DNA of 64,000 bases, from positions 186,001 to 250,000 of the forward strand of contig ML986610.1 of assembly GCA_010094045.1 (NCBI GenBank). Direction: 5' to 3'. This document shows, piece by piece, positions 10,767 to 21,375 of this stretch. The notes under the pieces were generated by a model. It worked only from the letters and a program-made list of their open reading frames with translations, ran no database searches and was not told where the DNA came from. The position numbers were made by a program, and so were the translations under genes. The DNA comes from Lojkania enalia (taxonomy: Eukaryota > Ascomycota > Dothideomycetes > Pleosporales). Position 1 is the stretch's first letter. Every line of letters begins with the position of its first letter.

Positions 10767-11955
10767 ATAATTTCGCCGACTACATTCCCTAAACCATCGC
10801 TTAATTAAATAAGCCGTGTATCTTCAAGCATGGTTCTATATACGTACCTTCACCCAACTTGACAGCTGTCAATCATTAGCACAAATCTGTCGTTGAACTA
10901 TTCGTTTTCGGAGTTTCAAGGAAGATACTTGCAGTGCCATCCGCTTAATGACCCCATTCATTCATCCTTTCAAATCAATATCGCAACAAAAGTGTAGGGT
11001 CGAATCAAGATGCTATGACCTGGCGCAGCTCTTCCACTTCCATTCGACTGTCAGGAGGCTACAATTTTCGGGAAAATTCATTTGTTATGAAGAGGAACAT
11101 ACAGCAGTGAAATGATGATGTGGCCTGTTAGAAGTTTATATCCTTTGCTGTTCCACTTCCATGCTTGCCTATCATATTCCCTCCCAAAAGTGCAAAAACG
11201 CCAAGACTGTGGAGATATGCAAGTTCCTATCAATTATCGGCCATAATTGGTCTGCGGAGCTCCCATAAAAGTTTGCGCTGGTTAGAGAATTGTCTACCAA
11301 ATTGTATGAATAAGGAAGATGGGGATTATCTTTGAAAGTTTGATCTTGGTCCACCAAGCATATTCAACAAATGTAATAACGGCTTCGCTTTCATATATCT
11401 TCAGATTACTACATCCAATAAGAATCTGGAGAGACATTCTCTTTAATATTCTTATGTTATCAAAGTACATATCGAATGATCGATTGGCCCTTCATATAAT
11501 CTTAGTAATGACAACTTTCTCTATTTTTTTTTCAAATCTTATATTCACTTGCTATAACAAATTTTCTTCCCTTTTCATAACTTTAGTTAATTGATGTATT
11601 TAAAATATAATTTCCACATGCTTTTCAATTATAATTTTTCTTTAGAAGACTAGAAGCTAGTTAAAAGGGCTTTATTAAAAACATAAATAAAGACTAAAGA
11701 AGTAATGGATGCACAGCGATAGAGAACTCAACTGCGCACTATGTGGTAGAGTCTTAGGCCGTTTCAAGCTAATTCTAACTATATTTGTTTTGATACATTG
11801 TATCGTGACAATACCATTGTATTATTTTAAAATGTCACAATGCATACAGGGCTGAGGTATATAATACCAACTCCTACATCTTTCCTCGTTACAGAATACT
11901 CGATAAACAGATCATTAAATTAATTTCAGCCACATTGATTAAAACCAAAAGCAAA
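10767..11955. other. AT-rich intergenic stretch
   Basis: Strongly AT-rich from about 11300 to 11700. Open frames there are low-complexity and not credible. A TATATAATA motif near 11858 lies about 100 bp upstream of the next ATG. Confidence 0.5.
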
Positions 11956-12585
11956 ATGTCATTCTTAAGGCCTAAGAATTCAGAGAGTGCTGGTCGCGAC
12001 AAGTCCTTCGCTTCCCATCACGGTGGTGCTCCCACCTTTCGAGACTACACTCCAGCTGCTTTTGTAGGTTTTCGAGAGGCTCCTGTCACGCTAGCTGCGC
12101 CAATACAGCAGAAAGTCTCATCTTTCTCAAAGCGAGATAGGGCTAAGGACGATTATGAAGCCGCTGTTCCCTTTAATTATCCTAAGGAGAAGACCCGCGA
12201 TCCGCACCGGCCAGCCTTGGATGCTTACGAGAATCGTAAGCCTCTTGCTCGTCGCCCTAAGCGTATCTATGCTAACTCCAATGCAGACCGCTCAATCTCA
12301 GGCACATCTTCGTTAGAATACTGCGATCAGCCATCCAGCACTATGATGGGTTCCAGTTTTATGCCATTGTGCCGTCGCAATTCCACAACACACTTTATAA
12401 ATAGCCCACGGACAACAGAGCAAGCAGAACGCATTGAACGCAATCATTTTGGTCATTCAAGAGATTCAGTTAGCTCAAAGCATATTGGCACCTCATCAAA
12501 TTCTTCATACGAAGCAAGCACAACCCAGACTTCGTCCTATCGCTCCGAATATTTCAGTTATCATAGCAGTCGCCGATACTACTGA
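11956..12585 (+). CDS. Small basic disordered hypothetical protein, 209 aa
   Basis: Single exon starting MSFLRPKNSES. The protein is Ser/Arg/Tyr-rich with no hydrophobic segment, Cys motif or recognised domain, and ends in a Ser/Tyr tail (YFSYHSSRRYY). The ATG at 11956 is the first ATG in frame and lies downstream of a TATA-like motif. The even coding composition and a 630-bp uninterrupted frame in an AT-rich area support a real gene. Function unknown. Confidence 0.5.
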   Translation: MSFLRPKNSESAGRDKSFASHHGGAPTFRDYTPAAFVGFREAPVTLAAPIQQKVSSFSKRDRAKDDYEAAVPFNYPKEKTRDPHRPALDAYENRKPLARRPKRIYANSNADRSISGTSSLEYCDQPSSTMMGSSFMPLCRRNSTTHFINSPRTTEQAERIERNHFGHSRDSVSSKHIGTSSNSSYEASTTQTSSYRSEYFSYHSSRRYY

Positions 12586-13940
12586 AGCGCCAATTAATGT
12601 TCCTGGGCATTGTTGAATCTGAATGTCCAAGAGCAATATGAAGTCTGGTTAGATAATAATCACCCAACAAATCTGAGATAATTTGGATATCTCTAAGTCT
12701 AGTGTATAGTTATCCTTAATCTAGCACCCCATATTTTTATTTACAGGATTAAACTGAGCTAGTTGTTTCATAAATAGGAGTTGACTTCTTATTCCCCAAT
12801 CTTAGATCACTGATCTTCTTTTGTCTCTTTTTTTATACTTGAATGCCATTCTTGTGTCAAATTCTGTGGGCTGTTCTCTGCCGATCACAAAGAAGTAACA
12901 TGCATCCAACCATAATGGAAAAATTTATCGGTACTTTGACTTTGCAGCATTGGCAAGCATGCATGCGTCTTAATTTTTGTGACATTGCCCTTAGGTAATA
13001 TGCTACGATGAGTCTTGAGACTCTATAACTATGCCGATACAAAAATAATGTTCGCGTAGACATCTAGCGGCCCGATTCGCGAACAGTGTCTTCATAGCAA
13101 AGCGAACATTGTCTAACATAGGGCCACCGCTGTGCTTATACTACTGTCACAACTCACAAAGCCCACATATAGGCCTATAGATACAACCGGAACGCTAAGA
13201 AGTTATGATTAGCAGCAAGGCTGCGAGGGGTGCTTGATTGATGCAGGGTCGCCACGCCAATCGATACCTCCGGTAGAAGCCCTCTAATTAAAGGCAATTA
13301 TATGTCCTTGATTACACGACCATTGTGTCCCTCTATATGATGTATTCTACATTATATAAGATATGTCTGTGTAGCTTATGGCTGTGGGTTTCTCGCCGAT
13401 ACTAATGAGTCGCCCTTGTGCGCTGGAACAAAAAATGCTTGACTGTAGCAGCAGAAGAACCTTTATAGGCGAGAGCATGCGCAAAGCCCATAAGTAATGC
13501 TATATAAAGCTATTCAAATAAAATATCTAGCACCGTTCCACTTTAATTACTACTTCTGCTTACCACAACTGCGAGGCATTCATAGAATCTCCAGAGACTA
13601 GCCCCAGTAAACAGCACTGCGACGGCCGCGCGGCGCATATCCTACGATGCTCTTTCTATACACTCATATACATTTTCCTTTCGCAATTAGAATGAATGAA
13701 CTGTTCTCAGCAGGACAGCGACGGTGAGGCTAGGCGTAGCAAGCCGTCACGATGATGCATACAATGGTGGCTAGCATGCCGGATATGACAAGGCATGATG
13801 AGGGCGGACGCAACAATGGCGAGCACAACAGCTTAAGGTAGCGAGGCATAGTAAGCGCGGCAAGGGATACCTGAAAATCTAATCGTCTGGTTGCCTCTAA
13901 CTCCATATTCTTAAGCGCAACAGGCCGCGGCTTGCTCATC
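12586..13940. other. Intergenic stretch, probably old repeat sequence
   Basis: No coding frame. The right part borders and may include the 3' flank of the pogo relic that follows. Confidence 0.45.
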
Positions 13941-14765
13941 CTATATTACTGCATCCGCGCTACTGGTGCGCTCCAAGGTTCCGGCGCATTGCCATCCTCC
14001 GCAACCTGCGTTCCATCTATCTATACCGCTGAGGCTCTTGCTATCTTTGGCGCTTCACTTATCCGCGCAACATTAAACTTTAGCCCTGACACACCAGGCT
14101 CTGGCTCTATCACACCTACCTCTGGAATATCCGAATCTGGCGTAGCACTCTTGCGCTTCTCACCACGCCTCCCTTTGTGCACCGCCTCTGACGGAGCACT
14201 TTTTAGGTATCGACCACGCTTTCTCTCGCTTTTGGCTTCTTTAGCAGTCTCTTGCTCAGCACGCTTCACTCGTACCGCTTCGAGGTCCTCAAACTTTTCA
14301 TCGGCCTTGCCTTCCCAAGAATATTTGGCTTAGTCCTTCGACGAACTTTGGCTTTGTTATTCATCTTGGACAGGAACTGAATGCGGTCCTAGTCGAGGGC
14401 GTTTCGGGCAAAGGATATTTGGGCGGCATTGCTGAGCTTCAATACAAGCCTCAAATGGCGCTAATTGCTCGCCTCATCATGATGATACTATTTGATTAGA
14501 TCTAGTAGCGACACAGGACCTCGGATGACGCTGGCATGACTGTTGTCTAGACTACCTGGCCTTGCGGACATGGCCCCATGCCCTTACAGGCTGTGCTAAT
14601 GGGTGGTGCAGTAACTGGTTTTGTAACACCTCTAAGTATTCTGCCTGGGTTAGATGGAAACAAACCGGCTTTATCCCATCCTACAAAGATTTTCTTCTTG
14701 ATCATTACCCTAGCTCTCTCAGGACTGTATAGAGCGGTGAAGCGCTCCTTGTTAACTATAGTGTA
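13941..14765 (-). pseudogene. Pogo-family (DDE) transposase relic, C-terminal half
   Basis: Read on the minus strand, 14765-14590 encodes a stretch ending in a recognisable pogo motif: FTALYSPERARVM, GWDKAGLFPSNPGRIL, VTKPVTAPP. Then come stops and frame changes, and then a basic tail (VKRAEQETAKEAKSERKRG, RGEKRKSATPDSD) ending APVARMQ, the usual end of fungal pogo/Fot1-like transposases. The N-terminal DNA-binding and most of the DDE core are missing. Stops and frameshifts show it is dead. Confidence 0.7.
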
Positions 14766-14965
14766 AGTTTATATATGGAACGGACCCTATTAAGAACTAG
14801 CCCTGATATCATGTGACACCCAGGACAGACGGTATAAATAGCCTTGATCCTCCACAGATATGAATCAGCGCAGTTCTCCTCCTCGTCTGCCCCGGTACCT
14901 TACAAATCACCTTAAACTACTGAGCGATCTTGTTATATATGTGGTTTCTATGATGGCTCTAGTCT

Positions 14966-15001
14966 GCCGCCCGGGTCTCATTTTTTTAAGACCTGGGCGG
15001 C
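14966..15001. repeat. Perfect-stem hairpin (13-bp arms, one mismatch)
   Basis: GCCGCCCGGGTCT and its near inverse AGACCTGGGCGGC flank a 10-nt A/T-rich loop. It stands out as a GC-rich inverted repeat in AT-rich surroundings. It may be a transposon end or an RNA hairpin; role unknown. Confidence 0.5.
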
Positions 15002-15398
15002 GACTCGTAAATACTTAAGGCTAGTCCTTATTCGGTGGTTTCATCGCTTTCGTCGTGCACTCTTAGTAGGCGATTCTCGTGTACTAAACTAAGGCTTCTC
15101 TGTGCGTGCTTCCTAAACTGATTGCTACGTGTATAAAATCTACGCCCTCGGAAATGTCATCTTACTATTCTTTAATAAACGATAATAATTTCTCTACGTA
15201 TAGTTCGACTCTTTTGATTAAGAATTTATATAGAGCATAGTAGTATAGCGCCTGTTCAAACTGTAGTTCAAAATTCCGGTTCCACCAATAGATTTTTCAT
15301 TTGCAACCCCTTTCTATTCTCGTTTAGTACGCTTATGCTAGATCTTCATCTAACAATAGGTATAACATTTATAATTTCAAATGGTAATGTCTTGAAGT

Positions 15399-15863
15399 TT
15401 ACCCATGGAGAACCGCTCTATCACCAGTAGTCCACTGAATCTTTATCTCCCACTTCTTGATCTTCCATAAGCCATCGTTGCTATCCTTGACAAGATCTAT
15501 AAAGTACAAGCACGATGCCGTGTACGAAGTGTCCTCCGGCCTGAGCGCATCGTCCGGCCGAACATGATACGCGAGCGCGTGGGCGGTCATGGATGCCGTA
15601 TCTGCTCCGTTCTTCAGCTCAATGCGGATATTGCTGGTGACATGTGTAGTGACCAGGACGAAGACCCTGAGAAAGAACTCGCTAATCGCAGTCCAGCCCT
15701 CGATAGTAATTGGACCAGCGACAACAATCATGCTCTCGTTCTTCAAGCAACTCGACTCGAACAGGTCCCAATTGTTGCTGTCGATCCCAAGGACGCAGCG
15801 GTGGAGAGCATCTGCGACGGCTTCGCGTGGACTAAGTGCTGTAAGTGTGACTGCGTTGGCCAT
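15399..15863 (-). CDS. SnoaL/NTF2-like protein, 154 aa
   Basis: Single exon from ATG at 15863. The pattern is that of the SnoaL-like / NTF2 fold: an N-terminal helix with AVADALHRCVLGID, a WDLFESSC segment, the EGWTAISEFF helix, and C-terminal beta strands with SCLYFIDLVK and GLWKIKKWEIKIQW. Length fits the family. Members include small polyketide cyclases, hydroxylating enzymes and many of unknown role. No cluster genes are next to it. Likely cytosolic. Confidence 0.75.
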   Translation of the reverse strand: MANAVTLTALSPREAVADALHRCVLGIDSNNWDLFESSCLKNESMIVVAGPITIEGWTAISEFFLRVFVLVTTHVTSNIRIELKNGADTASMTAHALAYHVRPDDALRPEDTSYTASCLYFIDLVKDSNDGLWKIKKWEIKIQWTTGDRAVLHG

Positions 15864-16741
15864 TGCATCGAGCGAAGTGTAATAAATGATTTTTGGCTAG
15901 AATATGATTTGCTGTGATCTGAATTACTCTTACCTTTTAGTAGCTAAGCTTTATATTTAATTCTATCCAAATTGTTACTATAAAGGACCAGCACGTTAAG
16001 TTAACATGGATTTACCGGATTTAAAGGATGAGAATGAAGAAGGCTAGGGTTTATCGGAGTTATAGGACGGGGATAAAATTCTACGCGCACACCCTCCTAT
16101 TTCTATTCGCACACACCCTGCACAGCCACAAGCACAACAGTCAAAATGCGTAATTACACAATAACTATTACACATACGGGATCGCTTATACTAGCTGGTA
16201 ACGGTAATTGCTTGGATTAGAAGTACCAACAGGGGCAGTGACTGTGTTTAAATTTGCGTGCAACAGCAGACACAAAGCTAATAATAACTTTCTATTATTA
16301 TAATAGAGCTCTGAGGCTCTGATGGGATCCCTAGATGAGTAATGTAAGTGAAAAGAGCCTATTGGTAGAGCTGTAGCGAAGCGATATTATATTACTACCA
16401 AAGTAGGCTCTAAGCGGATTAGGCGGTAAGGCGATAATGCAAATGTAATTTATAGGTTGGAGTGGTTCTTAATGTGTAAAAGTAGCCACAATAGACTATT
16501 TATACATAATTATAGTGATCGTCGACGTGTGCATAGAGTTATAGTCACTTGAAGTCAAAATACCCTTCATATTTCCGGCCTAGGTGGTTTTCCGGCACGT
16601 GTGGATGGCTGTTAGGCAGTATTCCAGTATTTCATAAATAAAACAAAGTATGGGCTATTTCAGCATGAGATGCTTCGATCTATGCCGTCTACACGCCATC
16701 GATGGTTCATACAGCTCATACCGCTTCCAGATTTCATATTT
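15864..16741. other. Intergenic, A/T-rich
   Basis: Nothing recognisable. Contains short direct repeats of a CGCACACACCCT type near 16085-16130. Confidence 0.4.
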
Positions 16742-18482
16742 CTAGTCTTGTCTTTCCCCACTGACACGTTCCCTAATCTCAGTCACAGCTCCCTTCTGCT
16801 CAAATACCTTCTCTTCAACTTCCCTTGCAGCCTCATTGCCGATCGTTGTTTGATAGCTTTTAAATTTGAAAACCGACACTTTATTCGCAAACAACTCATC
16901 GATTTCTTCCAAGGTCCTGCCTTTCATTTCAGGCATGCAGAAGAAGAAAAATAGCACACAGAGAAAGTTGGAGCCAGCCCAGATGTACCCGTATTTTGCG
17001 CCCTGGACAAATTGGTTAGTCAACAGAGCCCTCTGTGTAGAAAACTAAAATGATATTTGCGCTTACCCATCCAAGATTCTGAGGATTGATGAAATACGGT
17101 GTACAAAACGCATTCAGCCAAGCTAGGAAATATCCCAAGCTTGTTGCACTCCCGACCGTCCAAGCCCTTAATCTTGTGCTCACCAACTCTGTCGCGACAG
17201 GGTAACTCGCCGCCCCGACGCACATATTATAGCCCCACTTAAACAAAGCGGTGAACCCGATTAAACAGTTCTGCATTGCCTTGCTGCCAGGTGAGACAGT
17301 TGCGGCGACTGCAAGAGCAAGTTGGGAAAATCCGCAGATGCAGCCACCTAAAATGAGAATCGAGCGGCGGCCAAGATGACGTTTCATAAGATACATGCCC
17401 ATGTTTACCCCAAGGAATCCTAGACAGGTCGCCATGATGCTATATTTAAATGCGTCGGAGACGGAAAGGCCAGAGACGATCAGGAAGTAAGTGCCGTATG
17501 AGATGACGAACCACACGCCGGAACCAGTTTGGCAAGCGATCATGCCGAAACAAAGTAGTGTCCGTCTGAGATCAGTGCCTAATTACATTAGCTAGAAGTT
17601 GAGATGATAAAATGATTATGCAAACCTCGAAACATATCTAGAGCCCCAACAGTCGTAGCCAGGCGTTTTTCTTCCTCTATACCCTTAACCATTTCTGCCC
17701 ACTCTAGCTCCACATATTCCGCAGGGACTGAATTTCCCCTGAGTGTTTCAAGTGATTTTCTTGCTTCTTGTGGCCTCCCCTTGGCGAGCAGATACCGCGG
17801 GCTCTCTGGCACAAATAGCAAACCAACCGCTAAGATCAGCGGGACAATGAAGAGCGTGCCGATTGGAATTTGGTACGATGACTTGTCCATCCTACTCTTC
17901 GTCGCATTGGTCACCGCGGCACCAATAATGCTTCCAATGTTGACCCAGTAAGCGAACAACGCCACGATAACTCCTCTAAGATGGGCTGGGCTGGCTTCGG
18001 AGGTGTATATATTAGAGAACGTGACTAAGAATCCATTTGCAAAACCCAGGATTAATCGGCCGATATATATCGCTGCAACGGACGTGCTTGTCATTTGCAA
18101 AATGCATGCGATGGCGTTTAAAACGCATGCAATCCACAAAGCGACTTTACGGCCGAAGAAGTGCGAGAACGTGCCAGCGGTCAGGGCTGAAACGAACGAC
18201 CCAAGTGTGAGAAGGGAGGCAATGAGTTGCTGGAAGGTAGACTTGTGGCGCATTAGTCCTAGATAAAAATCTTACACAAGAACTATCACTTACACCTATA
18301 GAGTATCCTCCAGCCGCATTGGGATTTGGATATCCAAAGACCTTCAGGAAGCCTGGCATTGCCTGCAACCCTCCAACAGCTGCAGAGTCAAGGCCATATT
18401 GGAGATTCGCAATAGATACGACACAGCAAATGAAAAGACATTTCCTATTTGCCCATAGCGAGTTCTCCGGAAGTTTCAACAT
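16742..18482 (-). CDS. MFS sugar transporter, 525 aa
   Basis: Four exons: 18294-18482, 17626-18241, 17067-17578 and 16742-17002; introns of 52, 47 and 64 bp. Twelve TM segments are expected. Family signatures include HFFGRKVALW after TM2, the PESPRYLLAKGR motif ending the first half, RRSILILGG in the second half, and PEMKGRTLEEID at the C-terminus. The pattern is that of the fungal sugar porter family (hexose, quinate or similar); substrate not readable. In-frame codons for DLIDIPE precede the chosen ATG, after a possible acceptor, so a further 5' exon may be missing. Confidence 0.88.
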
Positions 18483-19479
18483 CTCCGGTATATCGATGAG
18501 ATCCTACGTCTGCGACTTGATTACAAGACCGCAGCTAAAATAACTAGGGGTCCGTCGAATTGAGGATATTCGAAATGCACAATGGAATAGTAGAGTACTA
18601 GAAGGAGAATATATTGAGGCCTCGGTCCTGATCTACAATTCGATTCCCATAGCCTCGGGTTGCTCGGTACTTTAATCCATAGGGCCCCATCTCTTGGTAT
18701 TCCCGGTTTGGGGGCCCCGCTGTCTTGGTATGCATATCACGCAAGATTTTATCTCACTTGCAATTGGTCGGATGTACTTTTCCATGCTTTGCCCAGAGTT
18801 AGCCGGGCAATAATTTCTAGGCGCGGGTACGACTCAGCATGAGGCTTGGTATTCTTTGGCTAGCGACAGGATTTGGTTCCTTTTCAGAGATTTTTGCCCA
18901 AGTTGTTGGAGAATTCTGGGGTTTCATGGGGGGTGGGGTGGTCTTGGCTAGGCTCATAGAGAGGACCACTTCGATCCCACCCTCTGCGGGGTTGTGGTTG
19001 TGGGGAAGCTCTTGGCGAGGTTGAAGACTCTGCTACTGAGACTATCGATGCATGCTTCAACCGGTACTTGTTCCCACAGATATTATCGCCTTGCTGTATG
19101 CGATTCAGCACTGGATATCTTCAGGGCAAGTATAGTTGGTTCCGACAAAGCGACGAATTGCGGGCAGGAGTAGCAGCTAATCTGGACTTGATCGAGGCCA
19201 CTCCACATTATTTCAGGAATTACACTCATGTGCTTAAATATCTCGATTAGAAAGGTATCAAATGAATCTAGAAAGTAACAGTGAACTTCCACTAGCCCCT
19301 TCGCGGCATGATCCCGCATTAAACTCGTCAGTATATCTTTCAAGGCTTGCTTGCAGCTTCTCTCACACTATCTAGAAATCGCCTGATACTTCCGGAAACA
19401 TTCTCATTTACACAATTTTCAAGCATCAGGTTCATGCATTTTCCATCCATTTCTACACCGTATCGCTTGAAACATAACA
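18483..19479. other. Intergenic, nothing recognisable
   Basis: Several short frames on both strands but none with conserved content. Confidence 0.45.
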
Positions 19480-19634
19480 TGTCACATGTTTCTACTATCC
19501 TATTATAGTTGGTCTGTTTTCAGGCCTATATAGTCTCGCCATCGCCATCGCCAGCTTCTGTCGAGGCAGGCCACATCCCCTCCTTCAATACATCAATATT
19601 TGCCTCAGCAATTGATGCTCCCTGATACGCGACA
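19480..19634 (-). repeat. Solo-LTR-like element, copy 3
   Basis: TGTCACATG start and ACGCGACA end, same orientation as copy 1. A duplicated CCATCG makes it slightly longer. Flanks (TAACA / GGACG) show no target duplication. Confidence 0.65.
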
Positions 19635-19912
19635 GGACGTAGCAACCTAGATGACGTACCTAAAGAGAACGATAATATTAGGGCCGGGCAATAGGTATTT
19701 CAAAGTAGTCAATATGATCTACGGTATGAAGGCAAATATGAGTACATTTTGAGCTACGCACAGTAAGAACACTTAGGCTAGAAAAGCACCTAGAGGGCGC
19801 TAGACTAGAGAAATGTGTGGTAACATTTATAGTCTAGGAACAAGTCAAGAAAGTCTAATGGTTATTTCATGGGTATTTTTCGTGGTTTCGTGAGTCATAA
19901 TCGTACTACCAA

Positions 19913-20895
19913 CTACCATGGTAACTGAAGGGGGGCGGGTAATTTGTCCTTTGGACCAAGGACAGGTTCTGCTGTCCCAATATCACTGGCGCTGCGTTAG
20001 CGCGACCTCAGGTTGGGAAACAGGACTCACCTAGGCCCACGCGGTGCCCAATACTGGCCCGTCTTCGAGATATCGAAGGTGTCTATCCAGTCCGCTAGTG
20101 AATTAGCAGCTACACCGGGCATGACGGCTGCGCATCGCTGTTAGATTTCAACTCCTCAATCGCTTGGTCTACGCACCGCCGCCTACGTCCCAGGACTTAT
20201 CAAATCCAACGCCCTTGGTCATATCGGTCCTCATGAAGCCGGGGTGCACGATGGCGATCGCGATACCGCGCTCCTTCAGGTCCAAGCTCAGCAACTTAGC
20301 ACTCATGTTGAGCGCCGCCTTGCTGGCATAATGTCCGTAATTCCCTCCACCCTCCGTTTCATGCCTAAGTGCTATGCTTCCGCTCTCTGACGATACTAAT
20401 ACGACCTTTGACCTCGAACCTAGCAGGGTATCCGAATCATTTGCGAGAGTAGTCACCAGGACGGTAGGACCGATGGCGCAGATACGATACATCTTCTCCT
20501 GTGCTTCAAAAGAGGGTTGTTCGAGGGACTCGGTCGCGAAATAGCCGGCGGTTATAATTACGACATCGACGTGAAATATTGCGTGTCCCTTCAGGTACTC
20601 GAGGATTTTTGAGCCGGCATCCGGAGTAGCAATGTCAATTCTAGGGATGTAGAGGATACTATTCGCTGTGAGGCCCTCGTCAGCTTTCTCCGCGCGCTAC
20701 TGGTCATGTCGGATTTGCATATGAGCAGCGCTAGATTCGAAAGCCTAGGTGCTGTCTCAAGAAAACCAACGTACAATCTATAGGGGATTCCGTCTGCGCG
20801 GTCGCGAGCACGCGATTGTCAGGATTCGACGCATACAATTTGGTCAAGCTCGCTCCGAGACCGCGTGTTGCGCCTACAATGAGAATGGTTGGCAT
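19913..20895 (-). CDS. Short-chain dehydrogenase/reductase, C-factor (CsgA)-like, 265 aa
   Basis: Four exons: 20775-20895, 20177-20683, 20031-20127 and 19913-19985; introns of 91, 49 and 45 bp. Rossmann glycine motif GATRGLGASL at residues 8-17. Catalytic Ser in LVSSESG, and YASKAALN gives the Y-x3-K dyad. A PGFMRTDM segment follows. The C-terminal exons contribute FDISKTGQYWAPRGPSDIG, common in the fungal CsgA-like subgroup. Predicted NAD(P)-dependent oxidoreductase, cytosolic, substrate unknown. The apparent stop after DVGG in the genomic frame lies in a GTGCGT...GCGCAG intron, so this is not a pseudogene. Confidence 0.85.
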
Positions 20896-21375
20896 CTTGT
20901 AGAGTCTCCTAGATTCAAGGTCTCGCAGGTCTCCGCGATGGATTGAAGCGCAATGGATGTCTCTCTAAAACTGGACGGCGGCCCTGGCGGGTTTGAGAGG
21001 ACTGCGACGACTGGCCACTGTTGTTTATCTTCGTATGTCCTGGCCTGTGTGTAAAGATGATGTCAGTGCTCATCGATATCCCCAGAGCCTGCAGAGGTAA
21101 ACCCTCACGTAGTCATGCCCTCCAAGCTTACCCGGCAAATCGAGCGCCAACGCTCTCTCCGGAACATCTAATGGCTAGAGTAGACAAGGACACAATTGTT
21201 CCTCAAATCCGAGCATTTTCATTCGCATTGACCATGAAACAGTTTTGGATGAAATTTCCCAAGTGAATGTATTATACAGAATATTTATCTTGACCTGGCC
21301 TCACCTACAAGGACATAACAACTAGTATTCTGCTAGAACAATGACTGGCCTTCAACTCTGCAATCTAACGTTCAA
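20896..21375. other. Intergenic, 480 bp
   Basis: Promoter side of the dehydrogenase and 3' side of the dioxygenase gene. No gene seen. Confidence 0.5.

Noticed and set aside
11319..11594. 91-codon frame in AT-rich DNA
   Set aside because: Low-complexity hydrophobic translation typical of AT-rich noncoding sequence, with no ATG support.
13932..14333. 133-codon plus-strand frame
   Set aside because: Antisense shadow of the pogo transposase tail.
20128..20176. Stop codon in the short-chain dehydrogenase
   Set aside because: It lies in a 49-bp intron with a CTAAC branch site; the downstream exons restore the family C-terminus.
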